DNA of 64,000 nucleotides from Fomes fomentarius (taxonomy: Eukaryota > Basidiomycota > Agaricomycetes > Polyporales > Polyporaceae): contig JABYQN010000001.1 in NCBI GenBank assembly GCA_022606135.1, positions 310,001 to 374,000 on the forward strand, written 5' to 3'. Position 1 is the first letter of the stretch. Every line of letters starts with the position of its first letter. Made by a program: the position numbers and the translations under genes. The notes below the pieces were generated by a model that saw only the letters and a list, made by a program, of their open reading frames with translations, did no database searches and was not told the DNA's origin. This document shows positions 11,821-23,764 of this stretch, piece after piece.

Positions 11821-12109
11821 ACAGTCATGGGGAAGCGCCCGTGCCAGTGACTCGGTTGAATTGCAGATCCTCACCCACTGTGAGTCCGAGGACAGTGTGT
11901 ATAAGCTGTGTGGCTCCGTTGATTTATCAGCTTTATCAGTACAACTCCCAGTCATGAGAACAGTCACGAAAGCACTAGTTTTCCTCTCACCAATCGCCGA
12001 TCGGAGACATCGCATGGCCCTGGCCCCTGTTCCGGTGCGAGTTACAACGGCGGGGTAGACCCAGTTCTCCACGAGTAAGAGCCTGAGACTCAGACTCGCC
12101 ACTCCTCCC

Positions 12110-13263
12110 GCTTGAATTACCTTGCTTGACAAGGTTTCTCCACCGTCATTATTGAAGCCAGCTTCGACCTGTAGAGCGCTAATACAAGCAGACTTACTTC
12201 CTTTTCAGGCATGTAAGTAGGAGTTTGAAATGTTTCATATCTAAACAAGCGGGCGGCGGTAGCAAGCCGTGAGAAAGCCGGATTTGGGCTGCAAGTTCAC
12301 CCTTCAGCATTCGAACAGCTGTGAGGATCGAGTAGATTTTTGAGAAATAAATCAGTACGGTATTTCCTATGATTTCCATTGGTTCATATATTGCTCCGAT
12401 GGTGTGTCTGTGGTACAGAAAGATTCGCGTTCAGTACAGTGATATAGGCACCCCTAGACAGTGCCACAGACACTGTCAGAGGCGCCAGAAAGTTGGTCAT
12501 CATGATTTTCATTCTCCTCATCTCTAGGTCTTATCCCCTAAGTAATCTAGTCATTTGTATCGGACATGCCTTCATGAACTTGAAGTTGTACGATCAATTC
12601 TCGTAGACTTTATGCTTCAAGATGAGAGTGCACGCCCACTGCATTTGGGTCTCCTCACGACTGATACAATGGTCTAATATACTGGTACATGTACTTATGC
12701 TAATTTCACGTCAAGCCAGCTTTCAGCCGGTGCAGCCGGGACTTCCGAGTTGTGCAATCTAATCCTATCAGATACAGACACTGACCACGGCTCATTATGT
12801 AATCACGAATGCAATCGGTCGCTGCAGCCATTCTCCAGTTGGTACTATACACCCATCTTCTTACCGAACACGAAAATGTCGAGCAACAGAGTGAGTATAG
12901 TATAGGTGTGAAAGCAGAACACAAAACGAACACACAGAACTTACTAACAGCCCGGCCCTATCAATTATGTTCTTGTTGGGAGAATGATCTTGGACCGCTA
13001 CAAGCTCCAGTGGTCACTGGCAACGGGAGCTGGTAAGTACGTTGTTTACCCCTGAAGTGTCAAAGTTACGTCTTAGATGGCCGCCTTGAGAATTATTCGG
13101 ACCGCATCAGAGCACGGACAAGTCGGATAGAATACAATTAAAGAGTGCCGTTTTGATATCCTTCCTGTGATCCTTCAAGACGGATTTCACGCCAGTACAA
13201 TGGTCGTTCTTATGCGTTGTTACGATGCCTTCACGATATTTTATTCGCTACTTGGTACAACAA
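12110..13263 (-). other. Left-arm-specific region with possible 7TM relic
   Basis: Homology with the right arm ends near 12,110. Beyond it no full gene can be built. Two minus-strand stretches look protein-like: one at 12,194-12,379 containing IYFSKIYSILTAVRMLKGE, which resembles the last helix of DUF6534-type fungal membrane proteins, and one at 12,706-12,933. They may be relics of another membrane protein next to paralogue B. This is inference only. Confidence 0.25.
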
Positions 13264-14955
13264 CTAGACTGTTTTCCAACTGCCAGGTGCGTCAGGTACT
13301 CTTGCAGAGTCTGCCGGTGCCACTGCCATGGTCATGCCGGAAGCAGTACTCTGAGCCAATCCACCTAAAGCAAACCACGTCTGACTCTGACTTGGCATTT
13401 CCCATACAGTTGTCTGCTGATGAGCCGCTTGTAGATCAACCAGAAAGCGTGTGATAAGCACGCATGCGATCCTGGGTGCACACAAGGGGAAAGGTGAGCA
13501 GACCGGCGAGACGGAGAGAGTGATATGTTCAAACTAGATAAGTACTGGATACTCACTGCTGTGCGAACGATGAAACGTAGCTTTGGCCCGCATAAGGGAT
13601 GAGAGGCTGTGTACGACCCAACTCATTCTCCATCTACATATCGTGCAATGACGGGAAGTACGTACAGCAGAGCCAGCAGACAGTACAATTTGTGTGAGCT
13701 CATATGCATTCTGTAGGAATTTTCCACTGGAATAAATGACCACGGAGTCAATAACGAGTTGGGCATGCGAAGAAATGCGCTCACACGAAGTATGCTGTCC
13801 CTGCATTGTGTTGTACGAAAGCAAATGTCAGTCATCTCGGAATAGTGTAACATAGTGGGGACTGACTGACCATCACGGAGAAGAACTGCGTGAAGAGGCG
13901 TGGTTCGGGTTCGTCGCACAGGGGCTAATGCACCCCAAGTGATGATCATCATGAGCACATCTGCCATCATAAGTGAACTTCGAGTCATGATTGCGACTGT
14001 TGTGTTCTCATTAGTATTATTCAAATATGAGCATACTTTGCGAGCTTACAACTGTATAAGTGACATCAGTCACTCAATACCATCAGGTCAGCAATCGAAA
14101 GACTCACGTCGGCGACATGTTCACGTAATTCACTTGTTGGCAGCCTAGATGGTTGGTGGGGAAATCACGAACATGGGCCTCCTGAATATTGATGTCAACG
14201 AAATCACAATGAGAACGCCTTGTTGTCGCGTACCAGAAATATTCCCAATGGTATAAGATAAAACAGAAGGATCACTAAGCTACTTGCTCTGCTCTGGCTC
14301 AAGGCAAATGCATGCAAAGCAGCAAATACTGAGACAACCCTTAGTTACGGTTGCAACAGGTGAATATTTGCTGAGGAGACACACCTCCAGAAAGGAGCAC
14401 AAGCCCAATAGGCACCCAAATGATAGCTTTATCTGGATCACAGCTACGATCGTATCGCTAATTAGTAGGCGTTACTTGCGATACCGCTGTTCACAGTACC
14501 TCTAACACATGACGATCAGTCATGATGAGGGGCGCTGCCAAAAGTGTATGTTGATACTCACTTGCACAGGCCTTGACACGGCTGCGAAGAGGATGTACAT
14601 GCTACTGAATAGGAGGAAATACTTGATGAAGAAGTACAGCGCTGCCGTGCTGGATAGTCTGCTTCGAGTCCAGAACAATCGCACTTCCTCGTCTATCGTG
14701 ATGACGTGATCATATATGACCACAGCTAGGATCAAGTCAACTCCATTTCAGGTTGGTTGGCCTAGGCTAAAGGGTCGAGCGGACGTACTGCTAGTCACAA
14801 TCATGGAACAAGTAGCCACTACGCTATCGTCATTTAAATCATAGATTAGTGTCTGATTTTGCCAGGAAACCGGGTAATAATGCTCACTTTCCGCTGAATA
14901 TACTGATAAGGGAAACCATCTCGGGCGAGGGAAGTAAGACGCCTTCTTCAACAAA
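13264..14955 (-). CDS. DUF6533-type multi-pass membrane protein, paralogue B
   Basis: Second gene of the DUF6533 membrane family. Matching parts are AVVIYDHVITIDEEVRLFW followed by ALYFFIKYFLLF, then AFALSQSRASSLVILLFYL, then SSLMMADVLMMIITW with HAVLLRDG, and a C-terminal exon with CVLITRFLVDLQAAHQQTT. Exon order and sequence match paralogue A (6,655-8,212), so the two are duplicates with substantial divergence. The middle exons (13,500-13,700) are hard to resolve and could hide a disabling change. The start is taken as the Met at about 14,955 but is uncertain. No counterpart exists in the right arm. Function of the family is unknown. Confidence 0.55.
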
Positions 14956-15828
14956 GCAGGACCGGGATTGAAAGTCGGCAGGCTCAGGTGGGCTCACTGT
15001 ATTACTCATGCTGACCTTTATAAGAGAATACGGTACAGGTTTGAATCACAGAAACAACAGAGAAAATCCGGCCACATCAGTAGTAATGCTCCGATGCTAC
15101 AGTGTCCGCGGATGCTACAATCATCCGTGCGCAAATTGAGAGTCTACCAGAGGCGATGAGGACCAATGCATGCTCCGGATCGAATACAGGAGTAGCTGAG
15201 GCCACGTACGCCGGCCAGAAAACAATCCATCCGGCAGAAGTACACCCGTAGTGTCCGGCGGCCAGTGGAGAGACGGACTAGAGGCGACGAAATGGAAATT
15301 ATCTTGTAGGACATGGTAAGTATTGACAATTGCTGACAAGCTGCAGTGCAAGCGTGGGGCGGCTGACTAGAGTGTTTTCGATGAGTTGCGAAAAGACAAG
15401 GCGGCTGTGGCTCTATGATCAGCCTCTTCAGTACTGAACGTCGGCAATGGTGTCCCTCGTACCCGGGTGATACTATTTCAGTCATTACCAGGGCATGATA
15501 CCATCCAGATTCGGCTCACGCCGGTTTCGGCGAAATGCTTCTCCCGTCCATGACCAAGGAATATCGCTCGAGCAGGCATTCGAGTGTCGTCGCCCGAACC
15601 GAAAGTGTCGATAAGGGTCGTTTCTGGCACTGCAAACGGCAATCCTAGCTGAGAATCAGACCACATGATAGCATCGCTGTGACGTGTATTACTACAAGCA
15701 AAACAAAGTCCAAGGTCCAAGCATGCGGGCACCAGAGCATGAACCGATCCACCCGGGGGTACCCGAAGCCCCGAGTAACCAACCGATACCAAAAGGCCGA
15801 CGATGACCGGCTATTGTCCGACTGCATC
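14956..15828. other. Intergenic region before HsbA (left)
   Basis: No recognisable gene. Minus-strand open frames of about 75-113 codons overlap each other and show no family signal. The region is not shared with the right arm. Confidence 0.35.
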
Positions 15829-16517
15829 TCACTTGCAGTTGGCGACAACGCCTTCACCAGCACTGGCGGCATCGCTCAGCTGCGTGGTGGCCTTCTCCAA
15901 GTTCGCACTAACATCCGCGTCGGTCCTGTCCAGACATAATTAGCCATGCCTTTCGCACATATCGTTCCCGGTCAAATATCGAGGGCTGACTTACGAGGTG
16001 ATGTTGCCCAGCGCCGTTCCGGCAGCGACCAAGCCGTCTTTGACCTGGTCGCGCGCGTCGTCAGGCGCTTGCTGGCCGGTCAGGAGAGACTTGGCGATGG
16101 TGCCGATCGCAGACTGAGCACTCGAGATGCTGTCCTGCACGGGCTGGATGCTGGCGGCGGCATCGGCGTCACTGTGGAAGGAAGGGCGCACGAGGAAGAT
16201 GGGCGTTAGATGGACCATCGAGCGAGAAGAACCACACTGGGACGACGACGTACTCGCCACCGGCAATGGCCGCCAGCGTCTTCTGCATCTTCGTGAGCGC
16301 ACCGACGATCTTGAGGCGGTCGATGTTGCACTGCAAGTTACCGATCTGGCGCGCCGCGATCTCCTTGGTGGGTACTGAAGCCGCGTGGATGTGCGCATCA
16401 ATACTGTACGCGACACGTATGGCTAGAATGCTGGCATGGAGAAGGCGACTCACCAGCGTGGATGGGCGAGACCACGAGGAGGAGGGCGAGGAATGCAACA
16501 AAGAGGGAGCGCAACAT
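15829..16517 (-). CDS. HsbA-type secreted surface-binding protein, left copy
   Basis: Small secreted protein of the hydrophobic surface-binding protein A family (known in Aspergillus to coat hydrophobic surfaces and recruit cutinase). The first exon encodes a signal peptide (MLRSLFVAFLALLLVVSPIHA has 21 residues in the genome; the hydrophobic run is evident). The mature part starts VPTKEIAARQIGNLQC, continues with helical Ala-rich sequence (QSAIGTIAKSLLTGQQAP) and ends GEGVVANCK with the second conserved Cys. There are four exons with introns at the same places as the right copy (30,393-31,045). The mature sequence is well conserved between copies, while the signal peptide is not. It has its own TATA box. 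Confidence 0.8.
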
Positions 16518-16660
16518 CGTGGCGGTGACTGAGGCTGGACGTAAGACGAACGGAGTGGAAGAGGACAGTGCTTGCACGGCAGATAGCGAAGTAAATCAGC
16601 ACCAGGCTGGGAGGATTCAACAAGAGAAGTGGAATGTAGAACCATGCTGTCTGCAGGGGG

Positions 16661-16670
16661 TTTATATACG
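16661..16670 (-). promoter_or_regulatory. TATA box of HsbA (left)
   Basis: The minus strand reads CGTATATAAA, about 145 bases before the ATG. The right copy has CCTATATAAC at a similar distance. Confidence 0.45.
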
Positions 16671-17884
16671 CAATACGTTCATATTTCGAGACTCCATGCA
16701 CCCTCTGACGGTGACGGCTTCTTCGTGCTTGCTGGAACATATGGTTTGGGGTAAGAACCTGCAAGAAACGGAGACGGTGTGCGTCAAGTGTGAAAGATAC
16801 CATGGCAACAAACACCTAGAAGGAGTGACAGTACCTCTTACATACCATCAGAACCAGTTCGAATTGAATGCCCTGACTAGCAGGCTGTGTCCGTAGTGAT
16901 ACTTCGACCTTCCTTCCACCCGGCAACACCGGCAAAATAGCGTTCTTGAGTCGATAGAATACAGTAGTCGATGACTTTACAGGCTGTGCTCTTGACATCC
17001 ACAGTGATACTTCGACCCTTCCTCCGTTTGCAACTCACGGTGCGGTAACTCGTAGGCCGAGACGCAGCTTGGGAGTCCCATGCAGACACCCACATATTTA
17101 GAACGAGTACATCCACGCAACAACCCGATTCCCAAGCACCGCCATGAGCATCATCGCCGTCGCCGCGAGTTTGACAAAATAGGGACGGGCCCGTTCTCAA
17201 GTGCTGTCGGCTCTGGCGAAGGGTTCGGCTCGCAAGTTGCGGCTCACATCCATCATCATCCGTCTTGTCTAACGCGGCAGTCTCCCGAAGGGTGTGATCT
17301 CCCTTGCGAAAATCTACCATGCCGGCACAAACGGCCGCAGTGTTCCATTGAATGGTTCCTGCGAGAGGCTTCTAGCGTGTCACCGAAGAAGCGAATGACG
17401 AGTGTACGTAACATCCTGGGTGCATCAGTTCAAAGCAGTGTCTGATAGAATAGAAACAAGGTTGACGCACTCGCGGAGGTGAGGGCGACGCGACACATGT
17501 AACTCGTTCCTGTGTGAAATGGTTACCAGAGTTTAACTAGTGCCCACGACCGTCGGATCCTGCTGTTGAAAGCGTCATAGATTGTTTGTGAAGTATGTTG
17601 ATCACGTACATCCAGAGTAGAAAACCTTATAGCAAATGACTGAATCAGAGGCGACGACGGTAGAGAGACCCACGTCGGACTTGACAGTACCCGGAGCCTA
17701 CTTAGACGACACGATGTGACGGGAACAACGGGGATGAATATCAATACAGATAGTGAAGGTCAATTACATAGGAGCATAGGAAGTTAGTGCAAATTCATAG
17801 TGTTGACCGTCGTCAAAGTGAGCGCGTTCCACAGCCTAGCACAGAGGCATTCCGGTAATCCCCAAACTCCCAGTTGAAACAATC
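16671..17884. other. Inner boundary of left arm to ATG15, no gene seen
   Basis: About 1.2 kb. Open frames on both strands (for example 16,877-17,320 minus and 17,080-17,445 plus) overlap and show no family signal. A short imperfect direct repeat, GTGATACTTCGACC, occurs near 16,895 and 17,003. Confidence 0.35.
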
Positions 17885-19330
17885 CTAGCGGACAGCGACG
17901 CGTGAGAGCAGTGCGCGAACACGTAACGATACCACACGCACCACACAATCCTCCTCGGTTGTCAACGCCGGGACCAGCCTCGCCTCACCATCTTCACCCC
18001 AATTCAAATCTTCCTTCGAGAGCACGCCGTCGATGAGGGCCTGTATGCCGTGATGTATGATGTTCGCGCTCCATCCCAGCTTCGAGACCGTGTCGTAGCG
18101 AATGACTTGACCGAGATGGCAGCGCGTCTCGAGAGCAATGCCGGCGAGAGCACAAGATGAAGAGACACCCGTGCATGTCCCCATAGGAATTGGGTCACCG
18201 GTGTTATAGACGTGTGTAACATGCTGTGTAGACGGCTGGGAAGACACACAGGATGAGAATGTCCGCAAACATGGTACGATCGGAGAACGAAAGACGTACA
18301 GGTGATGGTAGGTGTAGACGTTTCGCAGCAAGTCGCTCAGCCGGCGCTTCGAAAGCGACTACAGGGACCCCGAATGTCACACCGACGAGCGACGCAAGCG
18401 CGCCACCAAGGGAATGCCCTACACCCTTGCTCATGAGCGCGATATCATTCATTTTCATCAAAAACGAACGCACCGATAAACCAGATATTAGCATTCGGAT
18501 ACATGTATGTGACGTTATTATACAAGTTCTTCATGCACAGTAAGTATCAACCGGGAAATACACAAAGCTAGCGACTCACGGTTCCGATCGAGTAGAAGAG
18601 GCTTTCCTCTGTGAGACTCTTCTCTAGACACCCTTGATCACACTTGTATCCGCCTTCGTAGCAATCGCAAACAGTGCTCCAGGTCGGCCCGACACGAGCA
18701 CAACAACACGAGAAAAGGAGGTTGTCGTTGAGCTTGTCCTTGCGTTGCGTAGGACCGCCGCCGCCAATAGGCCACATCAGAGATGTCCCCTTGACCGACA
18801 CGACGACTGTAGAATTGTCCGGGGTTGCGAAAATATGGCCTCGGAAACCATCTGAATCTGGTTCCCACCCAAACGGATAGCTCTGTCGCACATGAATTCA
18901 ATTCCCATTGCAATTCGTGTGATATGAGGAGACTCACCGTATTCCACTCCCAGCCAAGGTCATACCAATCCGTCTGACCAGGCTCGGTATATGCGTCGTT
19001 AGCCATCTTTGCTAACAAGAGCAGCACTTCTCGATTCTGAACATCCGGACCCTCCACCTCCGTTGTATCCCAAGGTGATTCGCCACCACGGAACCGAGCA
19101 CTAGACAGCGACTTGGGCTTATGGACTGTCACCTTCTTGGTACCAACATTATATCTGCTGAAGTCCGAGGCTTTCGGTGACTTGTAGTCCGCGAACACGA
19201 CCCGAGATGAATCGGAGAGGCCATGCTCATGTCGAAGCTCAAATTGCAAAGAACCTGGCTGAGACGATGGCGACCAAAGCCACGAAGTTAAAAGGAGTTG
19301 TAAGGCAGCAGGAAGGATATTGTATAGCAT
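17885..19330 (-). CDS. ATG15: Autophagy-related vacuolar lipase ATG15
   Basis: Class-3 (alpha/beta hydrolase) lipase that degrades autophagic and multivesicular-body membranes inside the vacuole. It has a single hydrophobic N-terminal segment (about residues 1-20) that would act as signal anchor, then [44 protein letters not shown], a Cys-rich stretch, [17 protein letters not shown] and the nucleophile elbow [11 protein letters not shown], split by an intron right after FI-G. The C-terminal region has [15 protein letters not shown] and [18 protein letters not shown] followed by the candidate catalytic His in IIHHGI. Five exons give roughly 410 aa with no defect seen, a normal ATG15 layout. 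It is divergent from RFT1 and lies in the single-copy spacer. Confidence 0.92.
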
Positions 19331-20003
19331 CTATGTCGGAGTTGACAAGCTAGAGGAATGGAAGCACAATCAGGAGCAAGTCGTGGGATGGTCGTGGTCA
19401 ATGGGCAAGGAGTCGCCACCTCGCCCCAAATGGTAGTGGGTCCGCTTACGTCATCATCAGTGCCAGTGGCTGTTTCGCTCAGCTGGCTCTTTTCCTCTTC
19501 CATCGCTCGTTCATGTTGAGTCAGAACAGGTAAAAGCACATCACATATGCTTGTAATCTAGAAGTCTGACGCAGCATGCATTCTTTTAGCTAGCGATATG
19601 CGTTAAGCTGATCGTTCTGGGAGGTAAGCGACTTGTGTTCAGTGCAGTATGTCCGGTCCTAAGTGAACTCAGGCAACCTCGGGCTTGAGTTCATCATGCT
19701 CAGGTCATCTTTTTGCCACTATGAACCTATACTTAGGCTCCCAATCCCGAGCTAAGAAAACTCCGTTACTTGACTTCACATCGTAACAACGAATACTTTT
19801 TGTTGAGGCTTAGCGATCATGATCCTCTTGAGGTGGTCAAGAGGAGGTCGGATGGGAGGCATGGCTCTCTAGTTACGCATAACTATACCGGAACAGGAGA
19901 ATCGCACCTCGCACCTCCTCCCAACTGCATGAATGTGGATACAGATTACTGACTAACTAATTCCGGGCCTTAGATACGTCGTCCTATTGCTGTCGAAGCG
20001 ATC
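19331..20003. other. Divergent promoter region ATG15 / RFT1
   Basis: About 670 bases between two divergent housekeeping genes. No gene or clear motif seen beyond weak AT-rich stretches. Confidence 0.4.
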
Positions 20004-21748
20004 ATGGCGTCTCAAAAGACCACCTCTCTGCTGTCCGCTACTCTTGCTTCTGGATCGAGTCTAGTTCTCCTTCAACTCTTCTCACGCGTTGTGACCTTTG
20101 TTCTCAATCAAGCTCTAGTACGACTCGTTTCGCCCCAGGTCTTTGGGACGACCTCCATTCAGTTTGAGCTGCTGCTTTCAACCATCCTATTCCTCTCCCG
20201 TGAAGGCGTTCGTAATGCCCTTCTTCGAGCTTCCTCGTCACCGACACAAGGGAAAGACCGCGATGCCAATAGCCCGCTCATCACCAACATCTCTTTGCTC
20301 CCAATTTTACTCGGAATACCTACGGCGCTGGGATCTGCACTACTCTATCTCACCACCAGCTCCTTCACCACATCCTCACAGCCTCACTTCCGCACCAGTG
20401 TCATACTATATGTCGTCGCGGCCTTCTTTGAACTTCTATCTGAGCCGATGTATATCCGCACTCAGAACGAGCTGCGGTTCCACGTCCGTGTACGGGCTGA
20501 AGGCACAGCCGTGATGCTGAAGACTATCACCACCTTCCTGGTACTTGTCGGCGCTCCCGAGGATTGGTCTCTCGTCGCATTCGCACTCGGTCAGACTGCT
20601 TATGGACTGACGATGCTAGTATCGTTTATCATCGCCTGCCGCGACAACCTCAACTTCCGTCCCAAACGAGTCTCGATGACGGTACATGAACAGTGAGTCC
20701 CAGCCATACGTGACGGCGAGCAATGGCTGACTAGTCGCCAGCACGGAACAGATATTCTTCGAGCCGGAATTGTTCAAGTTGTCTGTTGCAATGACCGGAC
20801 AATCACTTATCAAGCACTTCCTGACCGAAGGCGACAAGTTTCTCGTATCACGTCTCAGCCCGCTGGCAGACCAGGGAGGCTACGCAGTCGCAGCGAACTA
20901 CGGCTCCCTGGTGGCCCGGATCGTCTTCCAACCCATTGAGGAGACTACCCGGGTGTTCTTCTCCAAAACCTTGTCCGCCGCCGAGTCTTCGTCCACGTCC
21001 AAACAGCCCACTGCACAAACCAAAGAAGCACTGCAGACCGCATCCACCATCCTCCTAACGCTCCTCCTCGCATTCACCCACCTCTTTCTCCTCCTCACGA
21101 CCTTCGCTCCCCCCTACCTTCCGCTCGCAACCTCGCTCGTCCTCCCCCGGAAGTACCTCGCGACCTCAGCCCCGGCGATCCTCAGCGTATACACCTACTA
21201 CATCCCAGCGATGGCCTACAACGGCGTCCTCGAGGCCTTCTTCGCCTCCGCCGCCGCGCCCTCCGACCTGCGCGCACAGGCCCGCTGGATGCTCGTCTTC
21301 TCCGCCGCCTTCGTCGCCGGCGCCGCCGGGCTCGCGCGCGGGCTCGGGCTGGGCGACGCCGGGCTCGTGTGGGCCAACGTCGCGAACCTGGCGCTCCGGG
21401 CGGGCTATGCCGGCGCGTTCGTCCGCCGCTTCTTCCGCGCGCGGGGTGCGGGGGCGATGGTCGAGTGGAGGCGCGCGGCGCCGCCGTTCCCAGTCCTTGC
21501 TTCGTTTGCGGCCGCTGGCGTGGCCGTGCGCGTCAGTGCGCGGGCGCATGTGGGCGTCCCTGTGGAGTTGCTCGCGCAGAAGGGCCATGTCGCTGCGGGC
21601 GTGGTGGGTGTCCTGGGCTGTCTGGCGAGTTGGTGCGTGCCCTTGTGTTAGCTTTAGCTGTTCGATCACTGACACTATTGCTTGCAGTGTTGTGTTTGAA
21701 AGGCGGAATGTGATGCGGCTGGTCGATTCTCTTCGGAAAGCGCGCTGA
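20004..21748 (+). CDS. RFT1: RFT1, dolichol-linked oligosaccharide translocation protein
   Basis: Multi-pass ER membrane protein of the RFT1 family, needed for supply of Man5GlcNAc2-PP-dolichol on the lumenal side for N-glycosylation. It opens with LLQLFSRVVTFVLNQALVR, the typical first helices, followed by VFGTTSIQFELLLSTILFL and SREGVRNALLR. After an intron near 20,695-20,740 come FFEPELFKLSVAMTGQSLIK and HFLTEGDKFLVS, then QGGYAVAANYGSLVARIVFQ and PIEETTRVFF, all family hallmarks. The C-terminal third is very GC-rich and Ala-rich. A last intron (donor near 21,635) leads to VVFERRNVMRLVDSLRKAR. It has three exons, about 550 aa, full length, with no defect seen. Confidence 0.93.
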
Positions 21749-22656
21749 TATCCAGATCTGTTGTGTCTCAATATTTAAGGTTACGGAACCGTGCTGGTGA
21801 TGCATTGGTTTCATTGTGCTCTCTGCCAGAACGAGAATAGCGAGACTGTGAGGCCGCGTACGAGGCTCTCCGGGCTCCATGGCGGACGAGCGGAGTCGGC
21901 GCAGAATGCAGCATGGTGGGGGCCGCTGTGGCTCGTCTTCGGGTATCATGCAGTCCCCAGGGAATCAAAAAGGGATCTTCGCTGTCATCGATGAGACAGG
22001 TCGGGGCACTGACTGGTATGCCCGGTCTGATCGCTACCGAGCTACGAACACCCGCGGTGGACGGGCGAAGGCAGGCTCCGTCATCAGCCGGTGACCTGAC
22101 AAGTGCCCGAGTCCGGGAGATCCACGGGTTCAACCAACCCCAGTTCAGTTCTCAAGATTTCATGTGGGGAACAACCCCAGTTCATATGAGGACGGGCGCG
22201 ATTTAGGAGAAAGATACATGCGCATGCGGTTTGGATGTCATGGGATGTGGGCGCACGTACTTGGATGCCGATTATCCAGCACTGCCAGTGGGGTGGCCCG
22301 CACCCTTGGGCCTTCAAGCCTGTGACGCCGACGATGCGATCCCCCAAGTACAGCGTTAACGACAATGAGATGCAGATATATTGCGGATGCTCCGATTCGG
22401 AAGGACTGCACGAAAGATGCGAAGATAGCGAGAACGTTAACTCAGAGAACGAGATGCAAAGCGGCTAATCGAGCGCTCCGGGGTGAGAACGAGGGGAACG
22501 AGATGCGAGGAGACGGTTCGGAGCGGCGTAACTGAGGAGATAAGCATGTAGAAGACTACGACTAGGGGCTATAGGTAGTGGATGAGGTCTGAGTAGGTTA
22601 GAGGACGACGTGTACGCATATGGGTACCCGGAGAATATGAACGTAAGGGAGATTCA
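21749..22656. other. Intergenic between RFT1 and unknown protein
   Basis: About 900 bases between two converging genes. No gene or clear structure seen. Confidence 0.4.
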
Positions 22657-23764
22657 TTATAGGACCTCGAGGTCGGCGACCCAGATATTCGAATGCGCAT
22701 ACGAGACCCGCACGAGCCATAGGTTATCTATGGCGACGCGGCCTCTTCGTTTCGCGTTGCCGATACTCCACTCAGGGACATCGCAGTTTTTCTGAGCCGA
22801 GGAGGTCAGGAAAGACGATTCTGGTGCCAGGAAGGGCGACGGGGGACAACTCACTGGAGCTTTGTCTATGAACCGCGATATATACTCGCATATGAGCTTC
22901 GCGAACGCGGCCCGTGTGATGAACTGGCCGTCCTTCTGCACGATGATGTACGTCCCCATCTGCTTGTAGCCGGGCCACTGAAGAGAAAGGAGGTGCCGAG
23001 AGAGAGAGAGAAACTGCGAATGAGCTCGCGGGCAACAGCGGATTGCGGAGGCAGGGACTTACAGTAACGACCAGACGAATTTGGCGGACACCCGTCTTCT
23101 CGAGTACACGTTCGTCCGAGCCGTCCGGGATTACGGTACCGTCAAGTATGCCACGGACGGGCACTCCGGATGCGCCGTCGAGCTTAAAGTTCTCAACAAA
23201 GGACGCGTCGCGCTTGAACGATGCCTTGATTGACTGAGGGACGCGTCTCCTCCGGCGTACGCGGTGAGGCATCGGCCGTCTGGCCGGTTCTGTCGGGAGC
23301 GCAACTGGCCACTGGGCGGGAGACTCGGTAGGAGGTAATGGATGCACAGGTATCGCGGGAGAGTTGTTCTGGCTGATGCTCTGGAAGCTCGATGTCGATG
23401 CCATAGCACTGGGGGAGTTCATGCTATAGAAGCTCATAGGAGAAGCCATGACAGGAGAGTTGATGCTGAGGTTCTGATAGCCCTGCATGATCGGTAGTGT
23501 GGGTGACGGATAGTAAGGCTGCGGAAGACCTGCGGCAGAACCCATGGGAGAGAGTTGTACGTATGAGCTGCCGGCTGGCGAGGGTACTGGAAGATACGAC
23601 GGAGCGTATGGAGATGTGGGGGAGGTAACTGGCGCAAGCGCCGCGGGACTCATTAGGGAGGTATATGGAGTATGGTAGGATGACGCGGGCGAGAGTTGAC
23701 CGTAGTCCGAGGTATCGGGTGTAGGAGGAGTGATGATGTCCGTGTACGGGAAGAGCTGATCCAT
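22657..23764 (-). CDS. Conserved agaricomycete protein, disordered N-terminus, unknown function
   Basis: Not assigned to a named family. The start MDQLFPYTDIITPPTPDTSD (ATG 23764) opens a roughly 160-residue disordered stretch rich in Ser, Pro and Tyr. A very basic patch follows (HRVRRRRRVPQSIK), then a compact conserved-looking part: FKLDGASGVPVRGILDGT, GVRQIRLVVT, and after an intron WPGYKQMGTYIIVQKDGQF with LICEYISRF. The end is VPEWSIGNAKRRGR through WVADLEVL. A second candidate intron (63 bases, a multiple of three, after DKAP) would be optional in frame. I recall similar WPGY-containing hypothetical proteins in mushrooms. The basic patch could be a nuclear localisation signal, so a nuclear role is possible but unproven. 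Confidence 0.7.

Larger units (their letters stand above)
150..16670. repeat. Left arm of large inverted segmental duplication
   Basis: This arm carries, in order, small protein a, MBOAT, a remnant, small protein b, an F-box relic, an aldo-keto reductase and an HsbA gene. The same elements occur in mirror order and opposite orientation at about 30,240-40,520. Homology includes introns, promoters and 3' flanks, not only coding sequence; one reductase exon of about 165 bases differs at roughly 7 positions by eye. The arm is about 6 kb longer than its partner because blocks near 5.8-9.5 kb and 12.1-15.8 kb, which hold two DUF6533 genes, are absent from the right arm. The outer end may run past the start of the window. 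The arm ends are estimates. Confidence 0.9.

Noticed and set aside
16877..17445. Overlapping frames on both strands between HsbA and ATG15
   Set aside because: No family signal on either strand and no consistent splicing.
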